DNA of 64,000 nt from Oscillospiraceae bacterium. GTDB taxonomy: Bacteria; Bacillota; Clostridia; Oscillospirales; SIG627. This document shows positions 42,879-51,212 of this stretch, piece after piece. The notes beneath the pieces were generated by a model, which made no database searches, was not told the DNA's origin, and worked only from the letters and a program-made list of their open reading frames with translations. Made by a program: the position numbers and the translations under genes. Within the stretch, counting starts at the first letter, position 1, and each line of letters starts with the position of its first letter. Where the stretch lies: NCBI GenBank assembly GCA_015064635.1, contig SVRV01000006.1:1-64000 (forward strand), written 5' to 3'.

Positions 42879-43751
42879 ATGGTAAAAAATAAAAGGGTGA
42901 TGGCTTATATAGGGCTGTTTTTCGTGCTCTTTGTCTGGAGCTTATCTCCGCTGTTTACATATGAATTGCAGAAATTTTATTCTCCTACCTTCAAGCTTGC
43001 GTTTGGTGAATTTTTACTGTTTTTTATATACATATCAATGTCCGCAAAGCATTTGAAGGAATTTAACATAAGCTACATAAAGGTTGGTATACCCACAGGC
43101 TTTTTTCTGGCGCTTGCTAACGTATCGCAGAAAATCGGACTTAATTATACAACTCCCGCAAAATATGCTTTTCTCGAGAACCTTTCCTGCGTTGTAGTGC
43201 CTATACTTATGTACTTTATGATTAAAAAGAAAATAAGACCCATAACGGTTATTTCTGCGGTAATGTGTCTTGCGGGCGTTTTCGTCCTTAACGGTGTAAG
43301 GCTGGACGGAGGTTGGGGAATAGGCGAAATACTTTGTGCTCTTGCCGGTGTTTTCTATTCTTTTAATATTGCGGGTACTGCTGTATATGCAAATAAGCTG
43401 CACGCACCTTTGTTTTTAGCTGTACAGAGCGTTGTAGGCTTTACCTTTAATTTGATTCTCTCCTTTATTTTTAATTTTACGGGTATTGAAAAAATAGTGT
43501 TCCCGCTTGATTGGAAGCTTATCACGTTAATGGTTCTTGTTGTTGCAATTTCTTCAGGACTTTGTTGGCCTATTCGTACCAATGCCCTGAAGCATATATC
43601 AGCCTCAACGGTTGCAATAATAATGTCATTTTCCGCTTTTATGACGGCAATTGTGTCTGTCGCATTCGGCACAGATGTTCTTTCTCTTGAAATGATAATA
43701 GGTGGTATAGCAATAGTTATTGCGATAATTCTATCTTCCTTTGATAAGTAA
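42879..43751 (+). CDS. EamA-type (DMT) permease
   Basis: A 290-residue protein with ten hydrophobic helices in two EamA halves (residues about 8-140 and 150-288). GLNYTTPAKYAFLENLSCVVVP is the typical fourth-helix motif of the first half and ALKHISASTVAIIMSFSAFM that of the second. Substrate not readable; relatives export amino acids or metabolites. GAGGTG precedes the ATG. The divergent LysR gene is its likely regulator. Not a close copy of the permease at 1053. Confidence 0.86.
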   Translation: MVKNKRVMAYIGLFFVLFVWSLSPLFTYELQKFYSPTFKLAFGEFLLFFIYISMSAKHLKEFNISYIKVGIPTGFFLALANVSQKIGLNYTTPAKYAFLENLSCVVVPILMYFMIKKKIRPITVISAVMCLAGVFVLNGVRLDGGWGIGEILCALAGVFYSFNIAGTAVYANKLHAPLFLAVQSVVGFTFNLILSFIFNFTGIEKIVFPLDWKLITLMVLVVAISSGLCWPIRTNALKHISASTVAIIMSFSAFMTAIVSVAFGTDVLSLEMIIGGIAIVIAIILSSFDK

Positions 43752-43753
43752 AT

Positions 43754-43792
43754 AAAACGCTCAGGACAGCTTTGTGCCGCCCTGAGCGTTTT
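43754..43792. terminator. Bidirectional terminator between convergent genes
   Basis: Perfect 12-bp stem (43754-43765 with 43781-43792), 15-base loop, T-rich on both sides. Ends the permease gene and the GH20/LOG operon. Confidence 0.75.
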
Positions 43793-43793
43793 G

Positions 43794-44372
43794 TTATCTT
43801 TTCAGTTCATCAAGTCCAAGTGATGTGCCTTTATCTGTTTCCACAAAATCAAGCATTTCGTCAATATCGTCAAAGAAGGAGTAAAGGGTGAGAACACCTT
43901 CTTTGACAAATTCCTTCTTAACTGCAACCTTCATCATGTGCTGAAGCTCATCGAAATATCCGTTAATATTGAATACCGCAATGGGCTTATTGTGTTGTAA
44001 AAGCTGCTTTGATGTGAGTATCTCAAAGAATTCTTCAAAGGTACCGATTCCGCCGGGCACCATAATAAAAGCATCAGCGGAGTCTTCCATTTCTTGCTTT
44101 CTTTCACGCATTGTTTCAGTGTATACAACCTCGTCGCAGTCTTTTGCAACGATTTCCACATCAGCATCGGTGAAGAAGGTCGGGATAACACCTTTTACGT
44201 GTCCTCCGCCTTCCGAAACACCCTTTGCCACAGCGCCCATAAGTCCGGTGCCACCGGCACCGAAAACAAGTCCGTGTCCACGTTTTGCCAGTTCAAGTCC
44301 GAGTTTTTGCGTTTCTTTGATATAAATTTCATCTATTGTGCTACTTGCAGCACCGTATACGCATATAACCAT
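43794..44372 (-). CDS. LOG-family (TIGR00730) nucleotide phosphoribohydrolase
   Basis: A 192-residue Rossmann-like protein with GAGGTGLMGAVAKG near residue 39 and the diagnostic PGGIGTFEEFFEILTSKQL near 105, the PGGxGTxxE motif that binds the nucleotide. LOG proteins cleave the ribose-base bond of nucleoside monophosphates. AAGGAG precedes the ATG. It lies 9 bases after the third hexosaminidase gene and appears to be the last gene of that operon, although its function has no obvious link to glycan cutting. Confidence 0.92.
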   Translation of the reverse strand: MVICVYGAASSTIDEIYIKETQKLGLELAKRGHGLVFGAGGTGLMGAVAKGVSEGGGHVKGVIPTFFTDADVEIVAKDCDEVVYTETMRERKQEMEDSADAFIMVPGGIGTFEEFFEILTSKQLLQHNKPIAVFNINGYFDELQHMMKVAVKKEFVKEGVLTLYSFFDDIDEMLDFVETDKGTSLGLDELKR

Positions 44373-44381
44373 AAAATCTCC

Positions 44382-46232
44382 TTATAATCTGCCCTTTGTA
44401 ACTGCCATCTGCCATGTGTTACGGCAGAGAGGTCTGTTCTTTTCCCATCCGGGAACTTCGGGAAGTCGTTCTGCTTCAAGCTCCTGAAGCTCTGTTCTGT
44501 CTCCGCTTACATATTCATTTATCATTTCGGCGCTGTGCTCAAGTCGAAGCATCAGACCGCCGAGCCTTGCATCCTGCACCTCAAAGCCGAAGTCTTTGTT
44601 GTCGATTCTCCAACGCTTTGCATGGAGACGTGCAAAATTTCTTATATCCTTTATGATTTCGGGAATAACTTCGTTTGCAAGTCTTGAAAGTTCCGCTTTG
44701 TCTCCCTTGTCATATGCCGCTTTAAGATTAATGCCAAGCTCTGCTTTGTTTGAAAGCGCCTTTGCAAGTACAGAAAGTGGCTCAAAGAGATAAGACCAGC
44801 GAGGGTTCCGCTTTGCACATTCACCGAGTACAACAGAGGCTTTTGCAAAATGCTCGTTTGCACCTGTTGGTACATGCCAATCCCACATACCTTGCATTGC
44901 ATCTCCGTAAAGCAGGTATTTGTGCATTACAGCCCAGGGCTCCCACATTGAATCCATTTTGTGGAATAGGTTCATTTCAAGGAAATCGTCGAAGCTTGCT
45001 TCAAATATACTCATCGCACCACGGAGTGATTCGTCACTCAAATCTCCCGTCCATACACCCTCGGCGTATGCCACAACTGTGGGAAGACCTGCAAATGTGG
45101 AGCATTCTGCACCGTTGTCACCCCACATGGTATTGAATATGCTTTCAAGAGGATAATTGGGAAGCACTTTAAATACAGCTCTTACATTGTCAAGAGAGTA
45201 GCACTGCATGGGGGCAAAGCCATACCATGTGGATGAGCCACCTGCATATGATACCTTGCGGTTAAAGAGCATATGCTGGTCAAGCATACCGCGATAGAAT
45301 TCGGGGTCGTCTCTGTAATAATCCCAGAATACAATAGTCATATCTTCTGGTACGGAGTTAAGGACTTCAGGAGTAAACTCCTTAACATCGAAGTAACCGC
45401 CTGTGGGAGAGCAAACTCTGAAGAACATATCCGACCACATCATGGGCTCATAGCCATATTTGTGGCAAAGAGCCATAACCTTTTCAAGATGCTCCTTCAT
45501 AATCTCGCTTCTCTTTTTGTAGCCAAACATATCGAGATACTTACCGAGACCGAGCATATGAGCTTCGTCCATTCCCACGTTTATCTGCTTTGAGCGGAAT
45601 GCTTTTTTCATAGTAATAAACATTTTCTCGATAAGCTCAAGGGATTTTTCAAGTCCTACATTGAGGATGTTTGCGTTGTCGCGAACGGATGCATATTCAG
45701 GCCAGTTGAAGATAGCATCAAGGTGAGCAAGAGTCTGAATACAAGGAATAACTTCGATATCGAACCTTGCAGCATAGTCGTCCATTTCGCGAAGTTCATC
45801 AACTGTGTATCTTCCTCGGAGATGTCCGAAATAAGGTTCACCCTCAATTTCGTAGGTATCCTCAGTGTATATTTGAAGCATATTGTAGCCGAGAAGTGCT
45901 GATATTCGGATAAATTGCTTCATCTTTTCAACACGTCTTACGCCGTTACGGGAGCAGTCCACCATAGTGCCAAGCTGACGCACAAGCATTTTCTGCTCTG
46001 TTTCATAGGCGGTTTCGCCCTTGGAAATGATGACACCAATACCTCTGAAAAGAGAGTTGAGTGTAGAATAGTACAGAGTTATATTCTTACCGTCAGACTT
46101 GATTTTTATACCCTCGTCGCATTTGTCAAGGGTTATTGTTACTCCGCCCTCGCCCCATGTACAGCCTGTTTCGGTAAGCAGTTCTTTTATTTCATTTTCA
46201 TATTTATCGGCATTTATTATGTATAATTTCAT
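44382..46232 (-). CDS. GH20-like beta-N-acetylhexosaminidase, third of three tandem copies
   Basis: A 616-residue glycoside hydrolase with a small N-terminal domain (about residues 1-75) and a TIM barrel. VGMDEAH holds the Asp222-Glu223 pair characteristic of GH20, where Asp orients the N-acetyl group and Glu is the acid. MVDCSRN near 90, YTEDTYEIEGEPYFGHLRG near 121-139 and MMWSDMFFR line the pocket. No signal peptide, so it trims terminal N-acetylglucosamine or N-acetylgalactosamine inside the cell. Last hexosaminidase of the operon, 6 bases after the copy before it. Confidence 0.87.
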   Translation of the reverse strand: MKLYIINADKYENEIKELLTETGCTWGEGGVTITLDKCDEGIKIKSDGKNITLYYSTLNSLFRGIGVIISKGETAYETEQKMLVRQLGTMVDCSRNGVRRVEKMKQFIRISALLGYNMLQIYTEDTYEIEGEPYFGHLRGRYTVDELREMDDYAARFDIEVIPCIQTLAHLDAIFNWPEYASVRDNANILNVGLEKSLELIEKMFITMKKAFRSKQINVGMDEAHMLGLGKYLDMFGYKKRSEIMKEHLEKVMALCHKYGYEPMMWSDMFFRVCSPTGGYFDVKEFTPEVLNSVPEDMTIVFWDYYRDDPEFYRGMLDQHMLFNRKVSYAGGSSTWYGFAPMQCYSLDNVRAVFKVLPNYPLESIFNTMWGDNGAECSTFAGLPTVVAYAEGVWTGDLSDESLRGAMSIFEASFDDFLEMNLFHKMDSMWEPWAVMHKYLLYGDAMQGMWDWHVPTGANEHFAKASVVLGECAKRNPRWSYLFEPLSVLAKALSNKAELGINLKAAYDKGDKAELSRLANEVIPEIIKDIRNFARLHAKRWRIDNKDFGFEVQDARLGGLMLRLEHSAEMINEYVSGDRTELQELEAERLPEVPGWEKNRPLCRNTWQMAVTKGRL

Positions 46233-46238
46233 TTTATA

Positions 46239-48113
46239 TCACTTCCTTGATTTTGAATAAATTTCACTCCAGATGTACGCATCTGTAAGAGAGCCTTGCT
46301 TTCCGTCGCTACCTTCACCAAGGAGATTGAGTTCAGCACCGCCTTTGTCTGCAAGTCTCGGAGCTTCAAACTCTTCAATTCTGTCAAGCTCACCCGCAAG
46401 ATATGCATTTACGGTTTCGGCTGTTGCTTCAAGTCGTTGAATGAGACCGCCAAGTCTTATGTCCTGCACGTCAAATCCGAAATTCTTGTTGTCAACTCTC
46501 CATCTTCTGCGATGTGCCGAAATGAAGTCCTTTGTTTCTTCAATGAGATAGGGGATTGTTTCGTTTGCAATGATACCAAGCTCGTCCTTATCTTTATTAT
46601 CATATGCAGTTTTCAATTTTATGCCAAGCGTTGCCTTTGTTGCAAGCACGCTTGCAAGCTTTTCAAGTGCGTTGAATATATAAGCCCACTTGGGATTGCG
46701 CTGTGCACAGCCCTCAAACACATTTGCGGCGTTTGAGAAAAACTCATTTGCATCCTCGGGAATGTGATAGTCCCAAGTACCGAGCAACGGGTCATTGTAA
46801 AGCATATACTTGTGTACGATAGACCACATTCTCTTGTAAAGGAGAAGGTCCATTTCAAGGAAGTCACGGTATGATGCTCCGAGTACTGCCATTTTACTTT
46901 CAATGGATTCGTCACTTGTGTCACCGTTCCATCCGCCCTCTGCATAAGCTACAAGAGTTGGCAGGGGAGAGAATGCCGATGCCTCAGCACCATTATCGCC
47001 CCAAATTGTAACGAGGACCGTGTCAAGGTCGTATTTTTTAAGAGAGGTTGTTGCGTGGCGTGCTACATTTACCGCATATTTCTGTGCAGGTGCAAAACCG
47101 AGCCATGTCCATACACCGCCGGCAAAGGAAACCTTGCGGTTGAATAACATGTGCTTGTCAAGCATATGCTCGTAGTCCTCTGCATTTGTGAAATGATAGT
47201 TCCAGAATACAAGATTTACTTCCTCGGGTACAGACTTGATTACGTCCTCACTGAGTACAATACTCTTGTCGTAGTAATCGTCTGTGGGAGAGCAAACTCT
47301 GAAGAACATATCCGACCACATCATAGGCTCATAGCCGTGCTTACGGCAAAGCTCCATAACACGAGCAAGATGTTCCTTCATTATTTCGCTCTTTTTCTTG
47401 TAGCCGAACATATCCATGTATTTTCCGCGTCCAAGCTCATGTGCTTCATCCATACCGATGTTTATCTTATTGGTCTTGAATGCTTTCTTTGAGGCTGCAA
47501 GCATCTTGTCGATAAATTCATATGTTTCCTCAAGTCCTACATTGAGGATGGGACCTTTATCTCTTATTTTCTTGTAGCAAGGCCACTCGAAAATAGCGTC
47601 AAGATGTGCAAGAGTCTGAATACAGGGTACAGCTTCAATTCCGAGGCTTTCGGCATAAGCATCTATTTCCTGCAATTCCGCAACAGTGTATCTGCCTCTG
47701 AGATGACCGAAGTAAGGCTCACTTTCGATTTCATATGTATCCTCGGTATAAAGCTGAATAGTATTGAAGCCGAGAAGTGCTGAAATTTTAAGGAAACGTT
47801 TTACCGATGCCATGTTTAAAACAGCATTTCTTGAACAGTCAACCATGCATCCGAAATGCTTGTAGCTGAGCTTTTCTGTTATTTCATACTCTGTTTCGCC
47901 CTTTGCAATTATAACACCTATACCTCTGAAAAGAGAATTGAGTGTGGAGTAATAAAGGGTTATATCCTTTCCGTCCGAAACGATTCTGATACCCTCATCG
48001 CACTTGTCAAGGGTAACATAAACACCGCCCTCGCCCCATACGGCTGTGGTTTCTGTAAGTACTTCTTTGATAATAGCCTCGTATTTTTTTGCGTTTGTGA
48101 AAATAATGTTCAT
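46239..48113 (-). CDS. GH20-like beta-N-acetylhexosaminidase, second of three tandem copies
   Basis: A 624-residue paralogue of the proteins on either side, with the same layout: N-terminal domain, CMVDCSRNAV, the ETYEIE-type barrel stretch (YTEDTYEIESEPYFGHLRG), IGMDEAHELGRGKY with the catalytic Asp-Glu pair, and MMWSDMFFR. It differs from the others mainly in the region after MMWSDMFF (VFWNYHFTNAED, FAGGVWTWLGFAP) and in an extended C-terminus (LNLLGEGSDGKQGSLTDAY). Those differences may set substrate preference. No signal peptide. AAGGAG precedes the ATG; 10 bases from the first copy. Confidence 0.87.
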   Translation of the reverse strand: MNIIFTNAKKYEAIIKEVLTETTAVWGEGGVYVTLDKCDEGIRIVSDGKDITLYYSTLNSLFRGIGVIIAKGETEYEITEKLSYKHFGCMVDCSRNAVLNMASVKRFLKISALLGFNTIQLYTEDTYEIESEPYFGHLRGRYTVAELQEIDAYAESLGIEAVPCIQTLAHLDAIFEWPCYKKIRDKGPILNVGLEETYEFIDKMLAASKKAFKTNKINIGMDEAHELGRGKYMDMFGYKKKSEIMKEHLARVMELCRKHGYEPMMWSDMFFRVCSPTDDYYDKSIVLSEDVIKSVPEEVNLVFWNYHFTNAEDYEHMLDKHMLFNRKVSFAGGVWTWLGFAPAQKYAVNVARHATTSLKKYDLDTVLVTIWGDNGAEASAFSPLPTLVAYAEGGWNGDTSDESIESKMAVLGASYRDFLEMDLLLYKRMWSIVHKYMLYNDPLLGTWDYHIPEDANEFFSNAANVFEGCAQRNPKWAYIFNALEKLASVLATKATLGIKLKTAYDNKDKDELGIIANETIPYLIEETKDFISAHRRRWRVDNKNFGFDVQDIRLGGLIQRLEATAETVNAYLAGELDRIEEFEAPRLADKGGAELNLLGEGSDGKQGSLTDAYIWSEIYSKSRK

Positions 48114-48123
48114 ATTCTACTCC

Positions 48124-49974
48124 TTAAAAAATAATAGATGACGATACAGCATCTGCCCATGTTATACTGTAACCGTAGGGGACAGCGGGATGATTTTTGT
48201 CCATTAACAGCCTTGGAGCTTCAAGCTCCTCGATTTTTTGGATTTTTCCATCAAGTAAATCGTGAATTTTGTCGGATGCTCCCTTGATTCGGTAGATAAG
48301 TCCTCCGATTCGTATCTCTTGCATATCAAATCCGAAGTCTTTGCTGTCGGTTTCCCAACGACGCTTGAATGATTTGAGAAAAGCTTCAATATCACTTACA
48401 ACAGATGGTATAATTATATTTGCAATATTTAAAAGCTCATCATTGTCCCTCTTATCGTATGCAGATTTTAACTTTTTACTCAGCTCGCATTTGTTTGAAA
48501 GAACCTTTGCAAAATCAGCATAGAAGTCAAAAATATAACTCCATTTTGGATTGTTTTTTGCAGCCTCACGCATCACAATTTCTGTTTCTGCGAAATGTTC
48601 ATTACAACCGTCGGGAATCTGCATGTCCCATTTACCTTGAAGTATGTCAGAGTAAAGGAGATAGCGTGTTGCATAAGAGAAGGTATTTGTAACCTTTGGG
48701 ATCAGCGAAAATTTGTCGAGATTTTTAAAGTCGTCGTAGTTGGCACTGACACGCTTGGTGCAAAGCTTTAATGACTCGTCACTTGTATCTCCCGACCATC
48801 CTCCCTCGGCGTATATAGCTATAGTGGGTAGAGTAGTGAGGAAGGAAGTCTCGGCACCTCCGTCACCCCACTCGGTACAAAATACTGTATCAAAAGGATA
48901 TTCCGCAATCTTTTCAACGGTTCCTTTTGCCGATATTTTTGCAAATTCCTGGAATGGTGCCATGGTTGACCAAGAAGCCGCACCGCCGGCAAAGGATATC
49001 TTATTTTTGAATCTGAAATGCTCACGGCACATTACGTTGTAAAGCTTTTCCTCGTAGTAATATTGCCACATTATGAGGTTGATGCCTTCGGGTACGCTGT
49101 TTATTACCTCCTCGGTAAGACAAGCGCTTTCCTCAAAGTATCCGCCGTTTGGAGAGCAAATTCTAAAGAACATATCAGACCACATCATAGGCTGGTATCC
49201 GTGCTTTTTGCAAAGGGCAACAACCTTTTCGAGATGCTCACGCATTATCTCTCCACGCTCACGGTATCCAAATTTGTCAAGATATTTCCCTCTGCCAAGG
49301 TTATGCGCCTCGTCCATACCGATGTTTATTTGACGGCTTTTGAGGTTGCCCTTCATGGTAATGAGCATTTTTTCTATTAGCTCATATGTTTTTTCAAGTC
49401 CTACATTCAGTATATTTCCCGTATCAAGCAACGGTTGATATTCTCTCCATCGGAATATTGCATTAAGATGAGCAAGCGTCTGAATACATGGAATGACCTC
49501 AATACCAAGCTGTGCGGCATAATCGTCTATTTCGTGAAATTCTTCGGCGGTATATCTGCCTCTGAGATGCCCGAAATACGGTTCGCCTTCAATCTCGTAT
49601 GTATCTTCTGTATACAGCTGTAGCATATTAAATCCCATAAGCGCCGATATGCGGCAAAAGCGCTTTACGGTTTCAACTCTGGCTACGGCGTTTCTTGAAC
49701 AGTCAACCATGTTTCCAAGCTGTCTGTAACGGAGCTTTTCCGTGATATCATATGGACCTTCTCTTGAAACAACAGTTCCTATACCTCGGAAAAGAGAGGT
49801 CAGGTCGGAGTAGTAAAGAGTGACATTCTTTCCGTCTGATACAACTCTTACACCCTCGTCACATTTATCGAGAGTGACTGTGATATCACCTTCACCCCAA
49901 GTGGCTTCGGTTTCGATCAGTACTTCTTTTATGAGCGCTTCGTACTTATCCGGATTTTGCACATAAATTTTCAT
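48124..49974 (-). CDS. GH20-like beta-N-acetylhexosaminidase, first of three tandem copies
   Basis: A 616-residue GH20-type protein, first gene of the three-copy operon. It shows NMVDCSRNAVARVE, YTEDTYEIEGEPYFGHLRG, IGMDEAHNLGRGKY with the catalytic Asp-Glu pair and MMWSDMFFRICSP, and it lacks a signal peptide. The C-terminal 150 residues differ most from the other copies. AAAGGAG precedes the ATG and the promoter at 50039-50012 drives it. Release of N-acetylhexosamines here would feed the NagA/NagB enzymes encoded near 25-31 kb. Confidence 0.87.
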   Translation of the reverse strand: MKIYVQNPDKYEALIKEVLIETEATWGEGDITVTLDKCDEGVRVVSDGKNVTLYYSDLTSLFRGIGTVVSREGPYDITEKLRYRQLGNMVDCSRNAVARVETVKRFCRISALMGFNMLQLYTEDTYEIEGEPYFGHLRGRYTAEEFHEIDDYAAQLGIEVIPCIQTLAHLNAIFRWREYQPLLDTGNILNVGLEKTYELIEKMLITMKGNLKSRQINIGMDEAHNLGRGKYLDKFGYRERGEIMREHLEKVVALCKKHGYQPMMWSDMFFRICSPNGGYFEESACLTEEVINSVPEGINLIMWQYYYEEKLYNVMCREHFRFKNKISFAGGAASWSTMAPFQEFAKISAKGTVEKIAEYPFDTVFCTEWGDGGAETSFLTTLPTIAIYAEGGWSGDTSDESLKLCTKRVSANYDDFKNLDKFSLIPKVTNTFSYATRYLLYSDILQGKWDMQIPDGCNEHFAETEIVMREAAKNNPKWSYIFDFYADFAKVLSNKCELSKKLKSAYDKRDNDELLNIANIIIPSVVSDIEAFLKSFKRRWETDSKDFGFDMQEIRIGGLIYRIKGASDKIHDLLDGKIQKIEELEAPRLLMDKNHPAVPYGYSITWADAVSSSIIF

Positions 49975-50011
49975 GCTGTTTCTCCTTTATAAAGCCTAAA
50001 AATACAATTAA

Positions 50012-50039
50012 ATTTTAACATAAATACAGCTTTTGTCAA
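50012..50039 (-). promoter_or_regulatory. Promoter of the three-hexosaminidase operon
   Basis: Minus strand: TTGACA (50039-50034), 16-base spacer, TAAAAT (50017-50012). No terminator hairpin separates it from the threonine aldolase gene upstream, so read-through is possible. Confidence 0.6.
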
Positions 50040-50045
50040 TGCCTT

Positions 50046-51053
50046 TTAAATCAAATTGACCAATTTTTTAACTGTCTCATAATCGGTGTTTGCGGTAGCT
50101 GCAATTCTGACCGATTTTGTTTCTTCGTTCCAATAATGCAGGTCGAAAACCGTGGTCATTCTATTCAATTGCTCTTCGCTGAATACACCGAAAAACATAT
50201 TTGCTTCAACAGGGTAATAGGGAAGTATTCCTTTTTTTGCAAACTCTCTTTCAAGAAGCTTTGCTCCATTGTTTGCCTTTTTTGCATTCTCAAGCCATAG
50301 GTCGTTCTCAAACAGTGCACAAAACTGTGCTCCGATAAATTTTGATTTATCAAAATGCTGGAATGATTGCTTTTGCAGATAGGGAAGAGCATTTGCAAAT
50401 TCTTTCCTCCTGAAAACTACCATTTCACCGAACATGGCACCTGATTTTGTACCGCCAACGGTGAAAGCGTCAATATTCGGATATTCTATCATTTCTGTAA
50501 GGGTACATCCAAGGCTTGCGAGTGCGGTGCCTATTCTTGCCCCGTCTACATAAACGTACATTCCAAGGGAATGAACATAGTCACAAAGTGTTTTTAATTC
50601 TTCTATGCTATATACTGTCCCGAATTCTGTCGGCTGTGTAATAACGGCAACCTTTGGATGATATTTGTACTTTTTGTTTTCCTTAAGTATTTTATCTATA
50701 AGCTTGGGCGTAAGCTTTCCGTCAGGACTTTCAGCAAAAAGTATTTTGTTCCCGAGTGTGTATTCAAATGCCCCTGCTTCATATACGTTGATGTGTGTTT
50801 CGGAGGAACATATAACGGCGGAGTATCTGTCAAGCATTGCTTTTAATGCGATGATATTTGCGCCGGTACCGTTTATAGTGTATGTAACGTATATTTTGTC
50901 TTTGAAATATCCTTGTATATGTTCAATAGCCTTTAAACTGTAGCTGTCGTTTCCAACACATCCGTCTACCTTTTCAAGGTTGGCTTTGGCTATTGCTTCC
51001 ATTACATACGGGTCAACATTTGTCCATATTTCACCTCTGAAATCCTTTGACAT
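50046..51053 (-). CDS. Low-specificity L-threonine aldolase
   Basis: A 335-residue PLP enzyme of fold type I that splits threonine into glycine and acetaldehyde. GNDSYS near the start, the NGTGANIIAL phosphate-binding region, SSETHINVYEAGA, DGARIGTALAS with the ring-contacting Asp170, and TVGGTKSG with Lys203 as the PLP lysine all match the threonine-aldolase/beta-eliminating family. In the frame the first ATG (51062) touches AAGGAG directly, so the ATG at 51053 nine bases on is chosen. The acetaldehyde could be reduced by the iron alcohol dehydrogenase at 4234, which is inference. Transcribed from its own promoter. Confidence 0.9.
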   Translation of the reverse strand: MSKDFRGEIWTNVDPYVMEAIAKANLEKVDGCVGNDSYSLKAIEHIQGYFKDKIYVTYTINGTGANIIALKAMLDRYSAVICSSETHINVYEAGAFEYTLGNKILFAESPDGKLTPKLIDKILKENKKYKYHPKVAVITQPTEFGTVYSIEELKTLCDYVHSLGMYVYVDGARIGTALASLGCTLTEMIEYPNIDAFTVGGTKSGAMFGEMVVFRRKEFANALPYLQKQSFQHFDKSKFIGAQFCALFENDLWLENAKKANNGAKLLEREFAKKGILPYYPVEANMFFGVFSEEQLNRMTTVFDLHYWNEETKSVRIAATANTDYETVKKLVNLI

Positions 51054-51076
51054 CTCAATCATCTCCTTGTGCGTTT

Positions 51077-51105
51077 ATTATATCATAATCAAATGTAGTT
51101 ATCAA
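51077..51105 (-). promoter_or_regulatory. Promoter of the threonine aldolase gene
   Basis: Minus strand: TTGATA (51105-51100), 17-base spacer, TATAAT (51082-51077). Confidence 0.65.
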
Positions 51106-51153
51106 TAATTACAAAACATATTTTGTTAATTTTTGAAATTTACACATAAGTAA

Positions 51154-51182
51154 TTGAAAAAAATACGGATTTGTGATAAAAT
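51154..51182 (+). promoter_or_regulatory. Promoter of the hydrolase-acyltransferase operon
   Basis: TTGAAA (51154-51159), 17-base spacer, TAAAAT (51177-51182). Confidence 0.55.
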
Positions 51183-51212
51183 GAAAAAAATATAGTGAAA
51201 GGAGTGTAGCCT

